The position numbers were made by a program, and so were the translations under genes. A stretch of DNA of 64,000 bases from Owenweeksia sp965214115. GTDB lineage: Bacteria; Bacteroidota; Bacteroidia; Flavobacteriales; Schleiferiaceae. Numbering within the stretch: the first letter of the stretch is position 1; the number at the start of each line of letters is the position of its first letter. The stretch covers positions 62,001 to 126,000 of the forward strand of contig CBDCAU010000001.1 in NCBI GenBank assembly GCA_965214115.1, given 5' to 3'. Shown piece after piece: positions 41,776 through 51,383 of the stretch. The notes under the pieces are model-generated. The model was not told the origin of the DNA, did no database searches, and was given only the letters and a program-made list of their open reading frames with translations.

Positions 41776-43140
41776 TTTCCCCTTCTTCTCATTCGCAGTA
41801 ATCGCCGGCTTCTCCTCCGTAAAGTGATAATAATCCGGCGGGAAGCCATTGATTTGCCGCCACAGCTCGTACCAAATTGGCACGTCTTTCAATAATGCGA
41901 AACTCTGCGCGCCGGCCCCCACGCGCAGCCCCTCTGGCCAGTCGCCGTGGGGATTATCGGGCGCTACCAAAATGCGGTATTTTCCGTTGGGACTGGTAAA
42001 ATTGTCGATGGCCACGATTTCGCCACCAAAGGTGCCGGTGGAAATATCCGGCCAGCCCGCAAACACAATGGCCGGCCAACCGTCAAATTGCAGCCGGATG
42101 TGCTGGCCTTTCCGCAAAAGCGGCAAGTCCAGCGGCCGGACGTAAGTTTCCACCGCGAGCTGGTAATTCGCTGGCATTAAAGTGATTAGCGGGTCGCCTT
42201 CTTTCACCGTCTCGCCGATACCGCTGCGCACGGCCTGTGTCAAATACCCGTCCAGCGGCGCGGTGATGTAGTACAATCCGGTGCGCACGGAATAATTGCT
42301 AAACTGATTTTGCAATTTGGTAACATTCGCTTCCGCATCATACATCGCCGAAAGTGTCGCAAATTTTTCGCTTTCCGCTTTGGCAATTTTATCGCGAAAT
42401 TCCGAGCGTATCGAGTTTAATTCCACCTGTGCATTTATCACGTCATTTCTCGCTGATAAAAGTTTGCTTTCTTGGGAAATGGTTTTGGCCTGCGTTTCCT
42501 GCAATTTCAACTTGCGGTTTTCCAGTTCCGTTTTGGATTTTAAACCTTGGTCGTACAAATCTTCAAAACGCTCAAACTGTTGCTCGGCGATTTGTTCATT
42601 GGTGCGGGCGGCCTGCAAATCAATGCTATCGGCGGTTACTTTTAGCTTGGTCTGCTCCACCTTGTTACGCCCCTGTTCCAATTTCAACAGTAAATTTTGG
42701 TTTAGTGCATCAATCTGATTGTCAAGCGCTTTCACCTTTTCCATATAGGAACTTACCGAAGATTCCTTCGCCATAATTTGCTCCTGCGTACGCTCCAAAA
42801 GCAGCGGGTCGAAGTAGTCGTCCTTGATTTCCGAAATGAAAACCAACGTATCGCCTTTCTTTACAAAATCGCCTTCCTGCACAAACCATTTTTCGATCCG
42901 GCCGGAAATCAGCGAGGGAATCGCCTGTGGCCGCTGGCCCGGTTGCAGAGAAGTTACATAGCCTTTGGCGGTGATATTTTGCGTCCAAGGAAGAAACAAT
43001 ATCACGATAGAAATCACGATTAAAGTTCCGAACAAATACCGCTTTCTTTTCTTTGATCTTTCTTCATCAAAAGAATACAAAGATTCGAACTTGTTTCGGT
43101 CGATATTTTGGGTAATCCTATTGTGTGAAATATTGAGCAT
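41773..43140 (-). CDS. HlyD family secretion/membrane fusion protein
   Basis: This periplasmic adaptor joins an inner-membrane ABC exporter to TolC. The 455-aa protein has one N-terminal transmembrane helix (about 35-52), a barrel-sandwich (lipoyl) domain split around residues 65-110 and 285-330 (ITAPLDGYLTQAV), and a long coiled coil between (residues 125-280). It begins one base overlapping the ABC gene stop (TAATG). Its stop is abutted by the repeat block, so the operon link to tolC is interrupted by about 1.1 kb. Confidence 0.92.
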   Translation of the reverse strand: MLNISHNRITQNIDRNKFESLYSFDEERSKKRKRYLFGTLIVISIVILFLPWTQNITAKGYVTSLQPGQRPQAIPSLISGRIEKWFVQEGDFVKKGDTLVFISEIKDDYFDPLLLERTQEQIMAKESSVSSYMEKVKALDNQIDALNQNLLLKLEQGRNKVEQTKLKVTADSIDLQAARTNEQIAEQQFERFEDLYDQGLKSKTELENRKLKLQETQAKTISQESKLLSARNDVINAQVELNSIRSEFRDKIAKAESEKFATLSAMYDAEANVTKLQNQFSNYSVRTGLYYITAPLDGYLTQAVRSGIGETVKEGDPLITLMPANYQLAVETYVRPLDLPLLRKGQHIRLQFDGWPAIVFAGWPDISTGTFGGEIVAIDNFTSPNGKYRILVAPDNPHGDWPEGLRVGAGAQSFALLKDVPIWYELWRQINGFPPDYYHFTEEKPAITANEKKGK

Positions 43141-44837
43141 TACAGTAAATATTCTACAGTTTTGTAATGACCATCCATCTTCAATTTCCCTTCTTCAAAA
43201 AGAAAAACCCTGTCCATTTTCTGCAGCAAGTCGCGGTTGTTAGTCGCCGTCACCACCGTGCGGTTTGACGAATCGCAAAGCGTTTCAAACCAGTTCATTA
43301 CAATTTCCTCATTCACGCCGCGCCAATTGTCTTCTATCAAAAGAAGCTGGTGGTTTCCCGCTAAGGAGCGCGCCATCAAAATGCGGCTGCGCAAACTTTC
43401 CGAAAGCCCCAAGCCACTGGTTGCCAGTTTGGTATGCAATCCCATTGGCAGTTGTTCCATAAATTTTTCCAAACCACTCAGCCGCACGATTCGCCGCACC
43501 TCTTCCTGCGAAACATCGGTTTGGCCCACGGTGATGTTTTCCATTAAAGTGGCCTCGAAGATTTCCTGCGTCCCTAAATTGTCGCCGATGGCGCTGCGCA
43601 AACTTTCCAAATCCAAATGCTGGAAGGGGATATTATTAAAAAGAAGCGTTCCTTCAAATCGGTCGAAAAGCCCCGCCAGCAAATGGAGCAATGCCGATTT
43701 GCCCGCCCCCATTTTTCCCGCAATCCCGATTTTTTCGCCCGAGTTGATTTCAAAACTCACATCCTCCAGCACCACTTTTTCCGGCCGCTGCGGCGAGGGC
43801 AATGTGATGTTTTGCGCCTTGATGAAAAGCCCCGAAACGTCGCGGGCGATTTTCTCCGTCCCTTCGGTTTGCTCCAATCCCAAATCGGTGATGCCACCCA
43901 CTTTTTCCAATCCGGTCAGCACATCATAAATGGTTTCCATACTCAAAATGAGTTTGTCCACCGAGTTGATTACCAATAGGATAATAATCTCCGCCGCCAC
44001 AAACTGGCCGATGTTCATTTCTTGCCGGAACACCAAAATCCCACCTAAAACGAGGAGTGCGCCACTTATCAAAACCTTGAAACCAATCAAGATTCCGTAT
44101 TGGCGGACCAGCCAGCCGAAATGTTCTTTCCGCGCCTTTAAGTATTTGGAACTCAGTCTGTCCGTTTGTTCGAGCGGCAGCTGGGTGTTGCCCGCCATTT
44201 TGAAAGTGGACAGGTTACGGCCGATTTCTTCCAGCCAGCCCACCAGTTTGTATTTGTGGTTGCTTTCTTCCAAGCTGGTGCGGAGTCCGCCTTTCCCCGT
44301 AAGAAAGAAAAATCCTACTAAAATTATCAGCAAAAGAATACCGAACGCTATGAAAAACGGATGGTAAAGCGCGAGCAAAAGCAGACCGAAAAATATCTGC
44401 AAAGCCGCCAAGGAAAAATCGAACAGGATTTTGGACAATCCTTTTTGGACGGTCATAATATCGAAAAAGCGGTTCACCAATTCAGGCGGATAGCTGGCTT
44501 TGAGGGCGCTCAATCGTAGGCGGGGTATGCGATAGGCAAATTCCATCGAGGCGTTGGCGAAAATTTTTTGTTGGATGGTCTCCGCCGCCGAGAGCTGGTA
44601 AATCTGAAAAATACCCGCCAAGGAAAGCCCCACCAAAACCAAAATGACCAGCACCACCCACGAGGTGGACGAAGTGCCGCTCTGAATCAAATTGATGATG
44701 GCCTGAATGCCCAGCGGAATGCTAAGATTGAGCAAACCGTTAAATAAGGCAAACACATAAATATTGCCCACCAACTTTTTTTCCGTACTCAAAAGCCGGA
44801 ACAGCCGCTGGAGGGGAGTCAATTTTTTTTCGCTCAT
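43140..44837 (-). CDS. ABC exporter (fused membrane and ATPase domains) with degenerate ATPase motifs
   Basis: A 565-aa half-transporter: six-helix type I exporter domain (residues about 20-310) and a C-terminal nucleotide-binding domain. ATG 44837 (MSEKKLTPLQRLFRLL) overlaps the TetR stop by four bases. Walker A is intact (GKMGAGKS). The signature is LSESLRSR rather than LSGGQ. The Walker B end reads LLLIEDNW, with ED where DE is usual, and the H-loop position has TATNNRD with no His. So ATP hydrolysis may be weak or unusual, or the family uses variant motifs. Partner of the HlyD and TolC-like proteins. Substrate unknown. Confidence 0.88.
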   Translation of the reverse strand: MSEKKLTPLQRLFRLLSTEKKLVGNIYVFALFNGLLNLSIPLGIQAIINLIQSGTSSTSWVVLVILVLVGLSLAGIFQIYQLSAAETIQQKIFANASMEFAYRIPRLRLSALKASYPPELVNRFFDIMTVQKGLSKILFDFSLAALQIFFGLLLLALYHPFFIAFGILLLIILVGFFFLTGKGGLRTSLEESNHKYKLVGWLEEIGRNLSTFKMAGNTQLPLEQTDRLSSKYLKARKEHFGWLVRQYGILIGFKVLISGALLVLGGILVFRQEMNIGQFVAAEIIILLVINSVDKLILSMETIYDVLTGLEKVGGITDLGLEQTEGTEKIARDVSGLFIKAQNITLPSPQRPEKVVLEDVSFEINSGEKIGIAGKMGAGKSALLHLLAGLFDRFEGTLLFNNIPFQHLDLESLRSAIGDNLGTQEIFEATLMENITVGQTDVSQEEVRRIVRLSGLEKFMEQLPMGLHTKLATSGLGLSESLRSRILMARSLAGNHQLLLIEDNWRGVNEEIVMNWFETLCDSSNRTVVTATNNRDLLQKMDRVFLFEEGKLKMDGHYKTVEYLL

Positions 44838-45511
44838 TTTTTCAACATTGAAAAAGCCATATCCGTAAAAAATTGCGTGTCGTCGCCCGCCCGTTTCCCA
44901 CAATCCGTAAGGCGCGGCAGATGTTCACTAAAATATTTTTGCAAATGCGAGCTTTCGATTATCGTGCTCACCAAAGTGTGCGGGTGCTTGAATTTCGGGC
45001 GGATTTCCAAAACGATAGCGGCGATTCTCTGACACAATCTTTTATAGGCTAAATAGTAGCCCAGCTTATTTTCTTTGTCCACTTCCTTTATCAAATATAC
45101 TTTGTTGGATTCGGCAATCACGATTTGGTGCAGCCATTTTTCATTGATGTGTGAAAAGTCAGAATCTTCTTCCACATTTTCAGTGATGATTTGGATGGCT
45201 TTGCGCAGTTTTTCCTCGGCATTGGAAATATTGGCCGTCCCGAAAACCAGCCGATATTCCAGCCAACCCCAATACCAATTGATAAAATACACCAAGAGCT
45301 TGTGCTTGTTTTCAAAGTAGCGGTAAATGGTGCTTTCCGGCGAACCGATTTCTGCCCCCAACTTCTTGAACGTAAAGGCCTCAAACCCTAAATCGCCCAT
45401 CATTTCAATGCCGCTTTCCACGATCTTTTTTCCCAATTCAGTTGACTCAGGATCTTTCTGAAACACCTTTTCGGGAATTTGGATTTTAATGTTACCCAAT
45501 AAAGATTGCAT
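44834..45511 (-). CDS. TetR/AcrR family transcriptional regulator
   Basis: This 225-aa regulator has an N-terminal TetR helix-turn-helix (about residues 25-70: VESGIEMMGDLGFEAFTFKK, then IGSPESTIYRYFENKHKLL) and a larger ligand-binding domain. It is the first gene of the exporter operon, and its 3' end overlaps the ABC gene by four bases. It probably represses its own promoter: a dyad AATAGT-ATT-ACTATT lies inside the -33/-7 spacer (45545-45559). Confidence 0.9.
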   Translation of the reverse strand: MQSLLGNIKIQIPEKVFQKDPESTELGKKIVESGIEMMGDLGFEAFTFKKLGAEIGSPESTIYRYFENKHKLLVYFINWYWGWLEYRLVFGTANISNAEEKLRKAIQIITENVEEDSDFSHINEKWLHQIVIAESNKVYLIKEVDKENKLGYYLAYKRLCQRIAAIVLEIRPKFKHPHTLVSTIIESSHLQKYFSEHLPRLTDCGKRAGDDTQFFTDMAFSMLKK

Positions 45512-45537
45512 TGCTCGTTTAAATTATTTTCTGCGCG

Positions 45538-45569
45538 CAAATATAATAGTATTACTATTGAGTATGCAA
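45538..45569 (-). promoter_or_regulatory. Promoter and TetR operator of the exporter operon
   Basis: On the minus strand TTG (45569-45567) and TATATTTG (45545-45538) are 21 bases apart, a textbook Bacteroidota -33/-7 pair. The perfect dyad AATAGT-ATT-ACTATT (45545-45559) fills the spacer, the natural place for a repressor to block RNA polymerase. It lies 27-58 bases before the tetR ATG and between divergent genes, so the barrel gene at 45648 may also respond. Confidence 0.7.
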
Positions 45570-45647
45570 ATTTTAGTTGGATAATTTATACTGGCCGATT
45601 TTTTGCTCCCCCGCCGATTTTCTTTTTCAACTCTAAATCTAAAACAA

Positions 45648-47084
45648 ATGACTTATCAAAAAACCATCGCCGCCGCTATTCTCGCAACTTTCGCTTTATC
45701 AATACTTTCCGCGCAAAGAGATGCATACGAATATCCCAAAAGTCGGATGGATAGATATCCGCTGCGAGATTATAAAGTGCCTGAAATCCGGTTTCAGCGA
45801 TTGGAATTGGATGGGAATCTCGGGGGCAATTTCTATTCAGACACCAATCGCAGATCATCCGCCGGCCAATTCGATGTTGGTTTGAATTACTCTCGCCGCG
45901 TGAATGTGGATGCTCTGCAATCGAACCATTTTGGTTTTCTAAATATCGACGGCGAATCTTGGCGCGATGAATTTCCAGATGCCGTAGAATCAAAGAGCCA
46001 AGATTTTAGTTCAAGATTATACCTCCAATCGCTAAACCGATTTTATACGGGGCGGCGCAGCGGCTTTTTCATTGGCTTGCACGGAGCGATTTCTGGGACT
46101 TACCGAAGTTCGGATAGCCGCGACGAGGCGGCCGACACGCTGCGATGGTCAAGCAATGCCAAAAACTACCACGCTCAACCCGCCTTGCGGCTCACGGTGG
46201 GCAGCGGCCGCATAGAGCCCGTGACCACCGCGCGAATCGCTTACGACACATACCGCTCCCTATTAAAATACAAACGGCTGAATCAACCTGCCTCCAACGA
46301 GCAAATAACCGCTTTGGCCGATGAAATGGTCGAGGTCATCAACACCCGCTTTTTTGACCCGCGTTTCAAGACTATTTTTCAGTTGGAACAAATTGATTCG
46401 GTGCTGCAATCCACGGGTTTGATTACCCAGGACGACATTGTTTATTTTGCCCAAGTCAATGATATTTGGCTGTTTCAAGACCCATTTTTTCGGGGCAGTG
46501 GCAGTCGGTGGGAGGTTGGCTTGGCGGGGCAATTGAGCTATTCCGAATTCCGTCGTAAAAGTGAGCAGCCGCCTTCAGCCGAGTTCACCTCTACCACGAT
46601 GCGACGTTCCCAAGAACTGTATTTAACCGTGGACTACACCTACCAGCTTCCTAAAAATATTTATTGGCAACACGACTTTTTTGCCACTTTCACCAGTGGT
46701 TTTGAATGGAACCAGTTTGAACAACCTTTGGATACACCCGATTTTCGTAATCTCTTGGGATTCAGTTATGATTTAGGCTGGTTTCCCAATACCCGAACGC
46801 GCATTTGGGGAACTGCCAACGCCGATTTGCAATTCGATGATTCCGTGGAAGGGGAGTTGAAACTGCCCTACGCGCTCGGAACGGGGATATTTGCCGAATT
46901 GTGGCTCACGCCGCGGTTTCAGCTTTTCGCGAATGCCCGCATTCGCTATTCCGGAGCAGGTTTTGGTTCAGCAGGCAACGCCGTGTTTTTAGAGCCCAGA
47001 ATTAATAGTCGCTTTTCAGGGCAGTTATCCCGAGAAGGTTTTGACGCTTTCGTCTCAGCGGGATTTTCCTACGCTATTTTTTAA
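45648..47084 (+). CDS. Predicted outer-membrane protein, function unknown
   Basis: This 478-aa protein starts at ATG 45648 (MTYQKTIAAAILATFALSIL) with a signal peptide ending LSAQ. The body has many amphipathic strands and ends with the aromatic pattern FSYAIF, suggesting a large outer-membrane barrel. No family is recognised. Divergent from the exporter operon and next to its operator, so co-regulation by the TetR protein is possible. Ends at a hairpin terminator. Confidence 0.65.
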   Translation: MTYQKTIAAAILATFALSILSAQRDAYEYPKSRMDRYPLRDYKVPEIRFQRLELDGNLGGNFYSDTNRRSSAGQFDVGLNYSRRVNVDALQSNHFGFLNIDGESWRDEFPDAVESKSQDFSSRLYLQSLNRFYTGRRSGFFIGLHGAISGTYRSSDSRDEAADTLRWSSNAKNYHAQPALRLTVGSGRIEPVTTARIAYDTYRSLLKYKRLNQPASNEQITALADEMVEVINTRFFDPRFKTIFQLEQIDSVLQSTGLITQDDIVYFAQVNDIWLFQDPFFRGSGSRWEVGLAGQLSYSEFRRKSEQPPSAEFTSTTMRRSQELYLTVDYTYQLPKNIYWQHDFFATFTSGFEWNQFEQPLDTPDFRNLLGFSYDLGWFPNTRTRIWGTANADLQFDDSVEGELKLPYALGTGIFAELWLTPRFQLFANARIRYSGAGFGSAGNAVFLEPRINSRFSGQLSREGFDAFVSAGFSYAIF

Positions 47085-47088
47085 AGAA

Positions 47089-47126
47089 AAATCCCCGCCT
47101 TGCGACAATTGCACGAGCGGGGATTT
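47089..47126. terminator. Hairpin terminator between converging genes
   Basis: Stem AAATCCCCGC/GCGGGGATTT with an 18-base loop containing a small TGC/GCA dyad. The A-tract on the left gives a T-run for the minus-strand gene ending at 47150; the right side has only short Ts. Confidence 0.75.
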
Positions 47127-47149
47127 GAAAATTCAGTTCGGAAATTCCC

Positions 47150-50100
47150 TTATTTCACCACCACCTTTTGGATGAGGGTTTCGCCGTTTGCACTGACGCG
47201 GATCATATACACGCCGTCCGCCAATTGGCTCACGTCAAACGAAGCCGAGCGGCCGGCCTCGCTGCGCACCGTGTGCAGCACCCGACCCGCCAAGTCGGTC
47301 AGGTCGGCGCTGAAATCCTGTCCGCCCACATAAACGTTTACGTGGTCGTTGGCGGGGTTCGGGTACACGGTCAGCGCATAATCGTGGAGCAAATCGCCCT
47401 CGCGCCGCACACTGGACTTGTTTTGGGAAACGCTGGAATTGCTATTCGCCGCCGAAGCCACCACCGCCGAGGAAGTCGCACAAGAATCAAAGTCCATCTG
47501 GAAGCTGAACCCACCCAAATCGTTGCCTTTGGCCAAATTGCGGATGACCAGTACCAACTCGTTGCTGCCCGTTTGCAGCACGTTGTCCAAGTCCATCGTG
47601 GTTACCACGTTGTACATATCGCCGCCCATAAACCCGTTCACGGGCGTTTGGCCGCCGAAGAATTTCACATCGTGGCCGGGCGTCTTGAAGTTCATCCTCC
47701 CAAAGGAATTGATGAGCGCGATGCGCGTGCCGTTGATGTAAATTTCCATTTGGTCGTCCACCGTGGCGCGGAAGCGCACGTCGCGGTCGTTGGCCTCGGT
47801 CAAGGTAAATTCCCTGCGGAAATAAGTGATGTTGTTGCCAGTCTCCACCACCTTGGCTTGGCCCACGGGGTTGATGGACGCAAAACCGTAAGGCTGACCT
47901 TCCATCGCGGGCATCGTGTAGGTGCTGCTGGCGGGCAAGTTGCCGTTCACGCCGTTCCAGCTACCAGAAAAGCTGGAAGTGGTAATCACCGTACTTTTCG
48001 CAAAATTAGAATCGGAAATCACCGTAAGCGGAACGCAGCCCGCGCCGCCCGTGGTGTCGAAGCAAGCCGAATCGGTGCGCAGCGTCAGGATGGTCGTTAA
48101 AATACCGTCGCAGCCGTTTTGGTTTTGCAAAATATCCACAAAAGTGCCGGCCGTTTTTTGGAACGCCCCGCCCGCCATAACACTATCGCCGGGGCAGATG
48201 CTGTCCATCACCATCAGGGAATCCACGTTGTTTACCACCAATTCCGTGAACGTGATGCTATCGCAGCCCGCCGCCGAAGTGGCGGTATCGCTAAAGAATC
48301 CCGCCATCGACTGGAAGTTGCCGAAAATCATTGCGCTGTCGCCTTCGCAAATTTCCACGGCCGTCGTGGTATCCATTTGCGCGGCCACCAAAGTGGTGAT
48401 GGTGGTCACCACGCTGTCGCAGCCCGCCGCGTTGGTGAAAGTCATCGTGGAAGTGCCGACTTGCGAGGCATCGCAAGTGGTATTCATTATAACAATGGAA
48501 TCACTGGGATTCACCACCAAATCCTGCGAAAGCACGCTGTCGCAGCCGTTCTGGTTTTGGAGGGTGTCGGTGAAAGTGCCGGCCGTCGTTTTTATATTTC
48601 CAAAAATCAATGCCGAATCGCCTTCGCAAATGGTAAGGGCGGGCAGGGTGGTGAAATCGCCCGCATCAAAATTGACCACGTTCTGCACCACGCTGTCGCA
48701 GCCGGCAGAATTGGTCAGGGTGGTGAAAATAATGCCCGCGTTGGCCGCCTCGCAAGTAAAGGAATTGACCACCGTGGTATCGGCGCTGTTCACCATCAAA
48801 AAGGTAGTATTGATAACACTGTCGCACTGGCCATCGGCGGTGCGGAGGGTGTCGCTGAACATTCCGGCCATTGTCTCAAAATTGCCGTTGATGAGCACGC
48901 TGTCTCCCTCGCAAATGTTCACGATCATATTGTTCACCATTGCTGGAGGACAAGGGTTGCCGATGCCGGGGCAGCCCGTATCGCTGCGCATTTTCACAAC
49001 CGTAGTCAAAATGCTGTCGCAACCGTTGGCACTCATCAGGGTATCCCTAAACGAACCTGCCATTCGCTGGAAGCCTCCCCCTACGAAGATGCTGTCGCCG
49101 GGGCAGAGGCTGTCTTGCACCGTCGCCATTGAGTTGGGCAGCACCGTAACGGTGATCGTAACGATACTGTCGCAGCCATTGGCCGAGCTTACCGTATCGG
49201 TAAAAATGCCGTTTCCAGTTTGGAACGCCCCCCCAGCGAACACGCTGTCTCCGTCACAAATGGTCAAGAAGTTGGCACCTGCACTGTTTGGTAATACCGT
49301 GACGATGGTGGAAAAGATGCTGTCGCAACCGGTGGCGCCCGTTGTGGTATCGTTGAAAGTGCCCATCATTGATGCAAAGCTGCCATCGGGGAGTGGTACG
49401 CTGTCGCCCGCGCAGATGGTGATGGGGTTTTGCACCACTTGTAAAGGGCTTACCATCAGAACGACGGTGGTAATGCTGTCGCAGCCGCTGGTCGTGGTGG
49501 CGCTGTCGGTGAAAGTGCCGGCCATCATTTCAAAATTGCCAAAAATCAAAGCGGAATCGCCATTGCAAATTTGCACAGGCGCAAGGGTGTCATTGAAGCT
49601 GGGCGACAAAGTGACTACGTTTTGCACCACGCTGTCGCAGCCGGCGGCGTTTGTCAACGTGGTGAAGGTGATTCCCGCGGAAGCGGCATCGCACACAAAA
49701 GAAGTGATGGTGGTGGTATCGGCGGGCGGGCAGGGCGCCGCACCACAGGAGGCATCGGCCGCATTGGGCGAACCGAAAATACCGGGGAAAAGCGCGGGAG
49801 TGGCCGAGGTGTCCCAGTTGTTCCCATCATTATTATCAGTAAACGCATCGCACAAAACGAGCGACGGGCCGCCGCCATCCGCCGCCGAGGGCCAAGGGGA
49901 GGAATTGTCGTAATCCACAAAATCCAAGGTGTCGCCTAAGTTGTTCACTAACACGATTTCCTCGCCGCCGTTTACCAGAGTACCGCTGGTCCATTCCAAA
50001 GTGCTGACGCCGAAGGTGCTGAACATCGCGCCGCTGTCTTTGGCCACGGTGATGTACTCTTTTCCCATCAAAACGACGTTGCCGAACGTGTAGGTAACGC

Positions 50101-51154
50101 CGTCGGCAAAACTGTAGCCATTAAGATTGACGGGTGCGTTCCCCGCGTTAAAAATCTCAATGTATTCCAAGGAATCCGTGCCAGGCTCTGGCGGGTTGTA
50201 GCTAATTTCGGTAATCACCAAAGTGTCCAAAGTAGAAGGCGGCGGAGTGCGCAAATCGCAAACTGTTGCGGAAGTGCTGGCGCCACAGCCCGAAATTCCG
50301 CCATCAAAAGCCAATATTTGAAAAATGCCAGTATCTAAATTGGTTATTACACTATCCATTGTATTTAAGGTTCCGCAACATCCAGAAACTTGAAAGCTAA
50401 CAGGCCCTACCGCACCACTTGTGCTGATGAAAATTGTTCCATTAGCAGTATCGCTAACGCAGATTACCGAGTCTATGGAAATAGAAAGATTGCAAACCGG
50501 CCCGCCCGTATTGCCAAAGATTTCAATGTTGTCAAAAGCCACGTCCTCATCGCCGGCGTTCAGGTTTTCTATGATGACAAGGATGTCCAAAACGGAACCC
50601 GTCCCCGCGATGGAAGTGGTGAATTGGTTGAAGGAATCGGTAAGGGCCACGCCATCGCCCACGCCGTCAAAGTCGGTGTCGCGCGCAGGCTCGGAGTTGG
50701 TGCCGCCCACGGCCGCGAACCAAATCCCGTTTTGGTAGCCGCCCCCGTCGATTTGATATTGGAATTTCACGGCCGAGTTGCCGTCCCAGTCTTGGGCGCT
50801 GCCGTCGTCGTCTTCGGCCACTAGGGCGCGCAGTTCCAAATTGGTGATTCCGCTGATGGGGATGCCGCTGATGCTAACGGTATCCATATTGGTGCCGCCA
50901 CAGGCCGCACCGTCCACGTCTTGCGCGGCAAAAAAGCTGCCGTTCACGTTTTGGAAAGAGGCGGCCAAGTTTGCGCCGTCGCTGTTTATAAAATAATCAT
51001 CGCCGCCCGCATTGATGCACTCGGGGATGCTGGTGGAATAATCCACGCCGTTGGTGGAATTGTCAAAGTCTTCGATGAAAATTTGGGATTGAGCGGCCGC
51101 CCAAGATAGGCTGCCAAAAATCGCCATTGCCGAAAAAAATAGTTTGCAGTTCAT
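47150..51154 (-). CDS. 1334-aa T9SS protein with lamin-tail domain and tandem Cys repeats
   Basis: Start at ATG 51154 (MNCKLFFSAMAIFGSLSWAAAQ), a signal peptide. Residues about 25-215 form an N-terminal beta-domain. About 330-460 is a lamin-tail domain (LVITEISYNPPEPGTDSLEYIEIFNAG is its signature start). From about 475 to 1050 come eleven repeats of ~45 residues with the pattern C-x-G-D-S ... G-x-F-x-D-T ... G-C-D-S-I; eight are full and three are shorter (e.g. TCEAANAG... type). A module shared with the next gene follows, then a type A sorting domain (YALTVYPNPANDHVNVYV). Exported by T9SS; the repeats may be a surface stalk or calcium/disulfide-bound array. No enzymatic domain is seen. Confidence 0.85.
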   Translation of the reverse strand: MNCKLFFSAMAIFGSLSWAAAQSQIFIEDFDNSTNGVDYSTSIPECINAGGDDYFINSDGANLAASFQNVNGSFFAAQDVDGAACGGTNMDTVSISGIPISGITNLELRALVAEDDDGSAQDWDGNSAVKFQYQIDGGGYQNGIWFAAVGGTNSEPARDTDFDGVGDGVALTDSFNQFTTSIAGTGSVLDILVIIENLNAGDEDVAFDNIEIFGNTGGPVCNLSISIDSVICVSDTANGTIFISTSGAVGPVSFQVSGCCGTLNTMDSVITNLDTGIFQILAFDGGISGCGASTSATVCDLRTPPPSTLDTLVITEISYNPPEPGTDSLEYIEIFNAGNAPVNLNGYSFADGVTYTFGNVVLMGKEYITVAKDSGAMFSTFGVSTLEWTSGTLVNGGEEIVLVNNLGDTLDFVDYDNSSPWPSAADGGGPSLVLCDAFTDNNDGNNWDTSATPALFPGIFGSPNAADASCGAAPCPPADTTTITSFVCDAASAGITFTTLTNAAGCDSVVQNVVTLSPSFNDTLAPVQICNGDSALIFGNFEMMAGTFTDSATTTSGCDSITTVVLMVSPLQVVQNPITICAGDSVPLPDGSFASMMGTFNDTTTGATGCDSIFSTIVTVLPNSAGANFLTICDGDSVFAGGAFQTGNGIFTDTVSSANGCDSIVTITVTVLPNSMATVQDSLCPGDSIFVGGGFQRMAGSFRDTLMSANGCDSILTTVVKMRSDTGCPGIGNPCPPAMVNNMIVNICEGDSVLINGNFETMAGMFSDTLRTADGQCDSVINTTFLMVNSADTTVVNSFTCEAANAGIIFTTLTNSAGCDSVVQNVVNFDAGDFTTLPALTICEGDSALIFGNIKTTAGTFTDTLQNQNGCDSVLSQDLVVNPSDSIVIMNTTCDASQVGTSTMTFTNAAGCDSVVTTITTLVAAQMDTTTAVEICEGDSAMIFGNFQSMAGFFSDTATSAAGCDSITFTELVVNNVDSLMVMDSICPGDSVMAGGAFQKTAGTFVDILQNQNGCDGILTTILTLRTDSACFDTTGGAGCVPLTVISDSNFAKSTVITTSSFSGSWNGVNGNLPASSTYTMPAMEGQPYGFASINPVGQAKVVETGNNITYFRREFTLTEANDRDVRFRATVDDQMEIYINGTRIALINSFGRMNFKTPGHDVKFFGGQTPVNGFMGGDMYNVVTTMDLDNVLQTGSNELVLVIRNLAKGNDLGGFSFQMDFDSCATSSAVVASAANSNSSVSQNKSSVRREGDLLHDYALTVYPNPANDHVNVYVGGQDFSADLTDLAGRVLHTVRSEAGRSASFDVSQLADGVYMIRVSANGETLIQKVVVK

Positions 51155-51191
51155 TGTCAATCAGATTAAATTAATATTGAGGCCACGAAAA

Positions 51192-51225
51192 TAAAAGTAT
51201 TTTTTTTAAGGCGGCTTTATCCCAA
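51192..51225 (-). promoter_or_regulatory. Candidate promoter of the 1334-aa protein
   Basis: On the minus strand TTG (51225-51223) and TACTTTTA (51199-51192, one mismatch) are 23 bases apart. It lies 38 bases before the ATG. It resembles the promoter proposed at 19109-19139. Confidence 0.35.
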
Positions 51226-51383
51226 TGTTATTTCTTCGGAGTTTTTTTAGGATTCGGCGAACAAGGGTGCGGGAGCGACTCGCTTTTTTTTTAAATAAAG
51301 AAAATCTTGTAGGTGGGAGAAAACTTACACGGTCGTCGGAAAACCCTGCTGCGCCGGCCTCTATCCGCACGGTTTTAAAATCA

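Noticed and set aside
47922..49913. A 663-codon plus-strand open frame opposite the Cys-repeat region
   Set aside because: Its repetitive LSQP/SPSQ pattern is simply the antisense of the repeated codons; the minus-strand gene has a signal peptide, known domains and a sorting domain.
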